Part shown: positions 7,401 through 10,459 of the stretch, piece by piece
Layout of the letters: each line of letters opens with the position of its first letter
Position numbering within the stretch: the first letter of the stretch is position 1
Assembly: GCA_011620505.1 (NCBI GenBank)
Contig: WOZA01000074.1
Location: forward strand, 8,627 to 19,085
Length of the DNA: 10,459 bases
Origin: Anaerolineaceae bacterium
GTDB taxonomy: Bacteria; Chloroflexota; Anaerolineae; Anaerolineales; Anaerolineaceae
Direction of reading: 5' to 3'
Notes under the pieces: model-generated
The model's input: the letters and a program-made list of their open reading frames with translations, nothing else
Database searches by the model: none
What the model was told of the DNA's origin: nothing
Made by a program: the position numbers and the translations under genes

Positions 7401-8180
7401 ATGACCCATTTTTTGGTGACGAATGATGATGGGGTGTTTGCGCCTGGTCTGCTGGCGCTTGTTCAGGCGATCCGGCAGATCCCGGGTTACGAAGTGAGCG
7501 TGTTGGCTCCGGATCATAATTGGTCAGCCTGCGGGCATGTCAAGACCATGACCCGTCCGCTGAGGGTGCGGGATGTAAAGCTGGCCGATGGCAGCCAGGC
7601 TTTTTCTTGCGATGGGGCGCCTTCAGACTGCGTGGCAATTGCCATCATGGGGGCGATCGAAAAACCGATCGATGTGGTTGTATCGGGCATCAACCCGAAT
7701 GCAAACGTGGGTCTGGACGTGACTTACTCCGGAACAGTTACGGCGGCGATGGAAGCCTCGATTAATGGAAAGCCGGGTGTCGCAGTTTCGCTCGACGCGC
7801 CGGAACATTATGATGGGGAGCTCAATTTTGCGTCTGCTGCCAAAGTGGCGGTGGAGGTAATCCAGGGGTTGCTCGCTGATACGTTTGTGAAGATCCAACA
7901 GCCGATCTGGAATGTCAACCTGCCGTACCGGGAAGATGGGCAGTATAAAGGCGTGCTCTACACCCGGCAGGGCGTCAGATTGTACCAGGATGTGCTGGAG
8001 AAACGGCTGGACCCTCGCGGGAAACCTTATTACTGGATTGGTGGAGAAGCACCGACTGGCTTGATGGATGAAGGTACTGACTATTGGGCGATCAAGCAAG
8101 GCTATATTTCCGTAACACCGCTGCAAATGGACATGACAAACAAGGCTTTACTGGAGACATTGAACCACTCGATGGGATAA
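7401..8180 (+). CDS. surE: SurE, 5'/3'-nucleotidase (survival protein E family)
   Basis: SurE proteins are cytosolic, metal-dependent phosphatases that release phosphate from nucleoside 5'- and 3'-monophosphates. The 259-residue length is normal for the family. The metal-site residues are in place: Asp9-Asp10 in TNDDG, Ser42 in the APDHNWSACGH loop and Asn98 in SGINPNANVG, followed by the family signature YSGTVTAAME. The usual SGIN-x-G loop reads SGINPN here, a minor change. AAGAGG at 7388-7393 overlaps the secA stop codon and lies seven bases before the ATG. With only 11 bases between the genes, surE is very probably cotranscribed and perhaps translationally coupled with secA. In many bacteria surE lies beside pcm; here it does not. 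No clear intrinsic terminator follows the stop. Confidence 0.95.
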   Translation: MTHFLVTNDDGVFAPGLLALVQAIRQIPGYEVSVLAPDHNWSACGHVKTMTRPLRVRDVKLADGSQAFSCDGAPSDCVAIAIMGAIEKPIDVVVSGINPNANVGLDVTYSGTVTAAMEASINGKPGVAVSLDAPEHYDGELNFASAAKVAVEVIQGLLADTFVKIQQPIWNVNLPYREDGQYKGVLYTRQGVRLYQDVLEKRLDPRGKPYYWIGGEAPTGLMDEGTDYWAIKQGYISVTPLQMDMTNKALLETLNHSMG

Positions 8181-8215
8181 AGTCAGGGTTTTAGCCAGGC
8201 TGGAACGCCGCCTGA

Positions 8216-8245
8216 TTGATAGTTGCTGCTGAGCTGGGATACAAT
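8216..8245 (+). promoter_or_regulatory. Promoter of the histidine kinase gene, predicting a leaderless mRNA
   Basis: TTGATA (8216-8221, 5 of 6 to the -35 consensus) and TACAAT (8240-8245, 5 of 6 to the -10 consensus) are separated by 18 bases. Transcription should start about 7 bases after the -10 box, at or beside the A of the kinase ATG (8252). No proper Shine-Dalgarno sequence precedes the ATG, consistent with leaderless initiation. The 71-base gap after surE holds nothing else clear. Confidence 0.6.
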
Positions 8246-8251
8246 TAGCCT

Positions 8252-9814
8252 ATGTTACCTGATTATCGTATACGCCAGAGAGAGTATCTGCTCGAGATCT
8301 CACGCGCTCTCACCGAGGAATTGGACCTCAACAAACTTCTGAGCCGCATCCTGTACATCGCGATTGAGATGCTGGGTGGGCATGCCGGCTTTATTGCCCT
8401 GGCAGGGGATGCGGGCGATTGGCACATTGCGATCAACCAGGGCATCCCACCAGCGTTATTGTCTTATCTTGAGACCTGGCTGGAAAGCCTCAGTTGCGGC
8501 GATGAAGGCGCAGAAGCATGCATTCCGGAAATCAACCGCATGTTGAGTGAGATCAGCATGGGCATGATCACAGGCGTGGGCATTGCCATGACCGTCCAGC
8601 ACGCTACCATCGGGCAAATTTATGTTTTCCGCAACTATCGAGCCATTTTCTCGGCGAATGATTACTATATTCTGAACAACTTCGCCAACCAGGCGGCTAT
8701 TGCTGTACGAAACGCCAGGCTTTACACCCAGGTGAGCCGCCAGGGCTTGCGGATGGCGGCACTGCTTAGTTCAGTTGCGGACGGCATCCTCATTCTTAAT
8801 CCAGACCTGACAGTAATCCAGGTAAATCATGCCTTCGAACGGCTGATAAACGCGCCGGCAGAAGAATTGATTAATAAACCATTTGACCAGGTGGTGCGGT
8901 GGGCAAAACCACCGAAGGGGATTGAACTGGATGAGGTAGTTAAGTCCCAGCGGCAGTGGGGCGCCACGAAAGACCTCTTCCTGGAAGGAGACATGCTGCG
9001 ATACAGCCCATTGGATCCGATCCCCGTGGAGATCACGTACGCCCCGTTGTTTTCGGATGAAGGCGAGCTCCTGAATATTATCGCTTCGGTACGCGATATT
9101 ACTCGTTTCAGGGAGGCGGAAGAACTCAAGACGAACTTCATTTCGGTCATGAGCCACGAACTCAAAACCCCGATCTCCTTAATCAAAGGCTATGCCAGCA
9201 CACTCCTACGAGACGATGTGGAATGGGATCAGGCGATGGTCAAAGAGGGTCTGCAGGTAATCGACGAAGAGGCGGATCATCTGACTGCAATGGTCGAGGA
9301 TTTACTGGATGCAACCAAGCTGCAATCGGGCGGGATCACGCTGCACAAGACAGAAGTGGATCTGGCGGCACTGATCAACGATTTAAGCAAGAAGTTCGCG
9401 CTGCAAAGCGATAAGCACCAAATTCTGACGGATCTTTCGGAAGATTTTCCCATCATTGTTGCTGATGAGACGCGGATTAGCCAGTTGATATCCAACTTAC
9501 TCACAAATGCAATCAAGTATTCTGAGGGCGGGACAATAAAAATCGATGGCAAAAAAATCGATGAAAATATCCAAGTTTGTATTACAGACCAGGGCAAAGG
9601 GTTTGACCCAATCGATGTTCCGCATGTCTTCGATCGCTTCTACCGGTCGAATGCAGTGGCCAAGACTACCAAAGGCACCGGTTTGGGTTTGTACCTGTGC
9701 CAATCGATTGTAAAGGCGCATGGGGGAAGAATTTGGGTGGATGAAACCTATCATCAGGGTGCAAGGATTTGTTTTACTTTGCCTATTAAGACCGAAAGCC
9801 AGATCATGTTGTGA
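8252..9814 (+). CDS. Soluble GAF-PAS sensor histidine kinase
   Basis: The 520-residue protein has a GAF-like sensor domain (about 10-155), a PAS domain (about 168-283, ending in VRDITRFREAEE), a HisKA dimerisation domain (about 292-358) and a HATPase domain (about 390-514). The phosphorylated His is His302 in SHELKTP. The ATP-site boxes are Asn419 in NLLTNAIKYS (N box), DQGKG at 446-450 (G1), FDRFYR (F box) and KGTGLGL at 474-480 (G2). All catalytic boxes are intact, so it should be active. No transmembrane helix or signal peptide is seen, so it should sense an intracellular ligand or state, whose identity is not visible. No response regulator is encoded in the window. The start is set by the promoter position and by the start of the conserved GAF region; no ribosome-binding site supports it. 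The stop overlaps the birA start. Confidence 0.92.
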   Translation: MLPDYRIRQREYLLEISRALTEELDLNKLLSRILYIAIEMLGGHAGFIALAGDAGDWHIAINQGIPPALLSYLETWLESLSCGDEGAEACIPEINRMLSEISMGMITGVGIAMTVQHATIGQIYVFRNYRAIFSANDYYILNNFANQAAIAVRNARLYTQVSRQGLRMAALLSSVADGILILNPDLTVIQVNHAFERLINAPAEELINKPFDQVVRWAKPPKGIELDEVVKSQRQWGATKDLFLEGDMLRYSPLDPIPVEITYAPLFSDEGELLNIIASVRDITRFREAEELKTNFISVMSHELKTPISLIKGYASTLLRDDVEWDQAMVKEGLQVIDEEADHLTAMVEDLLDATKLQSGGITLHKTEVDLAALINDLSKKFALQSDKHQILTDLSEDFPIIVADETRISQLISNLLTNAIKYSEGGTIKIDGKKIDENIQVCITDQGKGFDPIDVPHVFDRFYRSNAVAKTTKGTGLGLYLCQSIVKAHGGRIWVDETYHQGARICFTLPIKTESQIML

Positions 9815-10459
9815 AGTTCCAGCTAACAAATCTCGAAGAGGTGGGCTCTTCGAACGATGTCGCTTTGGAAGCAGCCAGATCCGGCGCTGAGGATGGCCTG
9901 GTGGTGTGGGTGCAGCAGCAAACCAAGGGACGCGGGCAGAGAAACCACACTTGGGAGAGTCAGCCAAAAAGTTCATTGACCTTTTCGGTATTATTCAGAC
10001 CGAACCAGGAAGAGCTAACCTTATTGGGGCGGTTTACCGCGCTTGGAGCTTTGGCAGTAGCTCGGGCGGTCCAGACAAAAACTGGTGTAGAAGCACAGGT
10101 GAAATGGCCCAATGACGTCTTGCTCAATGGTAAGAAGATTTGCGGGGTACTCGCAGAAACTGACCTGCAGGCTGGGAACGCCAACGCGGTCGTGGTAGGG
10201 GTGGGGGTAAACCTTCTGCCTGGCGCCTTCAGAGAAAATGCACCGATGAATTACCCGGCCAGCGATGTTTTAAGCGAAACCGGCTGCAGTTTGGATGCTG
10301 AAGCCTGGCTTTGGGCTATTCTGCAATCCATGCAAGAGCTGCGAGAATTGTTGCCAGGTGATGCCTTTATCCGGGAATGGAATGAGCGCCTGGCATTCAA
10401 GGGGGAGATGAAAAGCATCAGGAATCATAAAGGCGAAACGGGATTGTTTCGCCTTCTGG
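9811..10459 (+). CDS. birA: Biotin-protein ligase (BirA catalytic core), 3' end beyond the window
   Basis: The enzyme makes biotinyl-5'-AMP and transfers biotin to a lysine of carboxylase carrier proteins. Translation from GTG at 9811 gives 216 residues before the window ends. Motifs: EVGSSNDVA near the N-terminus (the usual D/E-STN), the biotinoyl-AMP loop as KGRGQRNHTW (39-48; GRGRxxR in the family), KWPNDV (98-103), GKKICGVLAE with Lys109 at the position of E. coli Lys183, and VGVGVNL. The N-terminal DNA-binding helix-turn-helix of E. coli BirA is absent, so it should be a ligase and not a repressor. The GTG overlaps the kinase TGA as GTGA, a sign of translational coupling. There is no earlier good start in this frame and no ATG, so gene finders limited to ATG would miss it. 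The missing part is the end of the catalytic domain and the small C-terminal domain. Confidence 0.9.
   Translation, partial: MKFQLTNLEEVGSSNDVALEAARSGAEDGLVVWVQQQTKGRGQRNHTWESQPKSSLTFSVLFRPNQEELTLLGRFTALGALAVARAVQTKTGVEAQVKWPNDVLLNGKKICGVLAETDLQAGNANAVVVGVGVNLLPGAFRENAPMNYPASDVLSETGCSLDAEAWLWAILQSMQELRELLPGDAFIREWNERLAFKGEMKSIRNHKGETGLFRLL

Noticed and set aside
8181..8217. Possible surE terminator pairing AGTCAGG with CCTGATT
   Set aside because: The 7-bp stem has a 23-base interior, a wobble, no T-run, and it overlaps the kinase -35 box.

Overview
The window looks like ordinary chromosomal DNA from a bacterium of moderate GC content, plausibly a member of the Chloroflexota (Anaerolineae-like). 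I infer this from the very long, insertion-rich SecA, the surface-anchored clostripain-type protease with a Gly/Ser-rich tail, and the GAF-PAS soluble histidine kinase. No rRNA or other direct taxonomic marker is present, so the placement is only moderately supported. All six genes lie on the + strand. I see no insertion sequence, tRNA, CRISPR array or phage gene.

Layout: (1) 2-316 is the 3' end of an EamA/DMT-type membrane transporter with a histidine-rich tail. (2) 415-3009 encodes an 864-residue membrane-anchored clostripain-family (C11) cysteine protease, closed by a strong intrinsic terminator at 3026-3059. (3) 3010-3369 is a 360-base intergenic region packed with signals: the terminator, two further hairpins that share an arm sequence, four copies of a short AGCATGCGGT motif, and an extended -10 promoter reading into secA. 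(4) 3370-7389 is secA, 1339 residues against about 900 for E. coli SecA, followed 11 bases later by surE (7401-8180), so the two are probably one operon. (5) 8252-9814 is a soluble sensor histidine kinase (GAF-PAS-HisKA-HATPase). Its promoter sits so close to the ATG that the mRNA is predicted to be leaderless. (6) 9811-10459 is the start of a biotin-protein ligase (BirA catalytic core without the DNA-binding domain), which overlaps the kinase stop codon by four bases (GTGA) and runs off the window.

How the genes fit together: SecA powers export of proteins, and the protease upstream is the kind of protein that uses that route, but the terminator separates their transcripts. SurE (nucleotide phosphatase) and BirA (biotin attachment) are housekeeping enzymes. 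The kinase has no response regulator in the window. I do not see a convincing new multi-gene system. The points most worth a second look are the roughly four-fold enlarged helical wing region and altered two-helix finger of SecA, the repeat array and alternative hairpins upstream of secA, and the predicted leaderless kinase coupled to birA.
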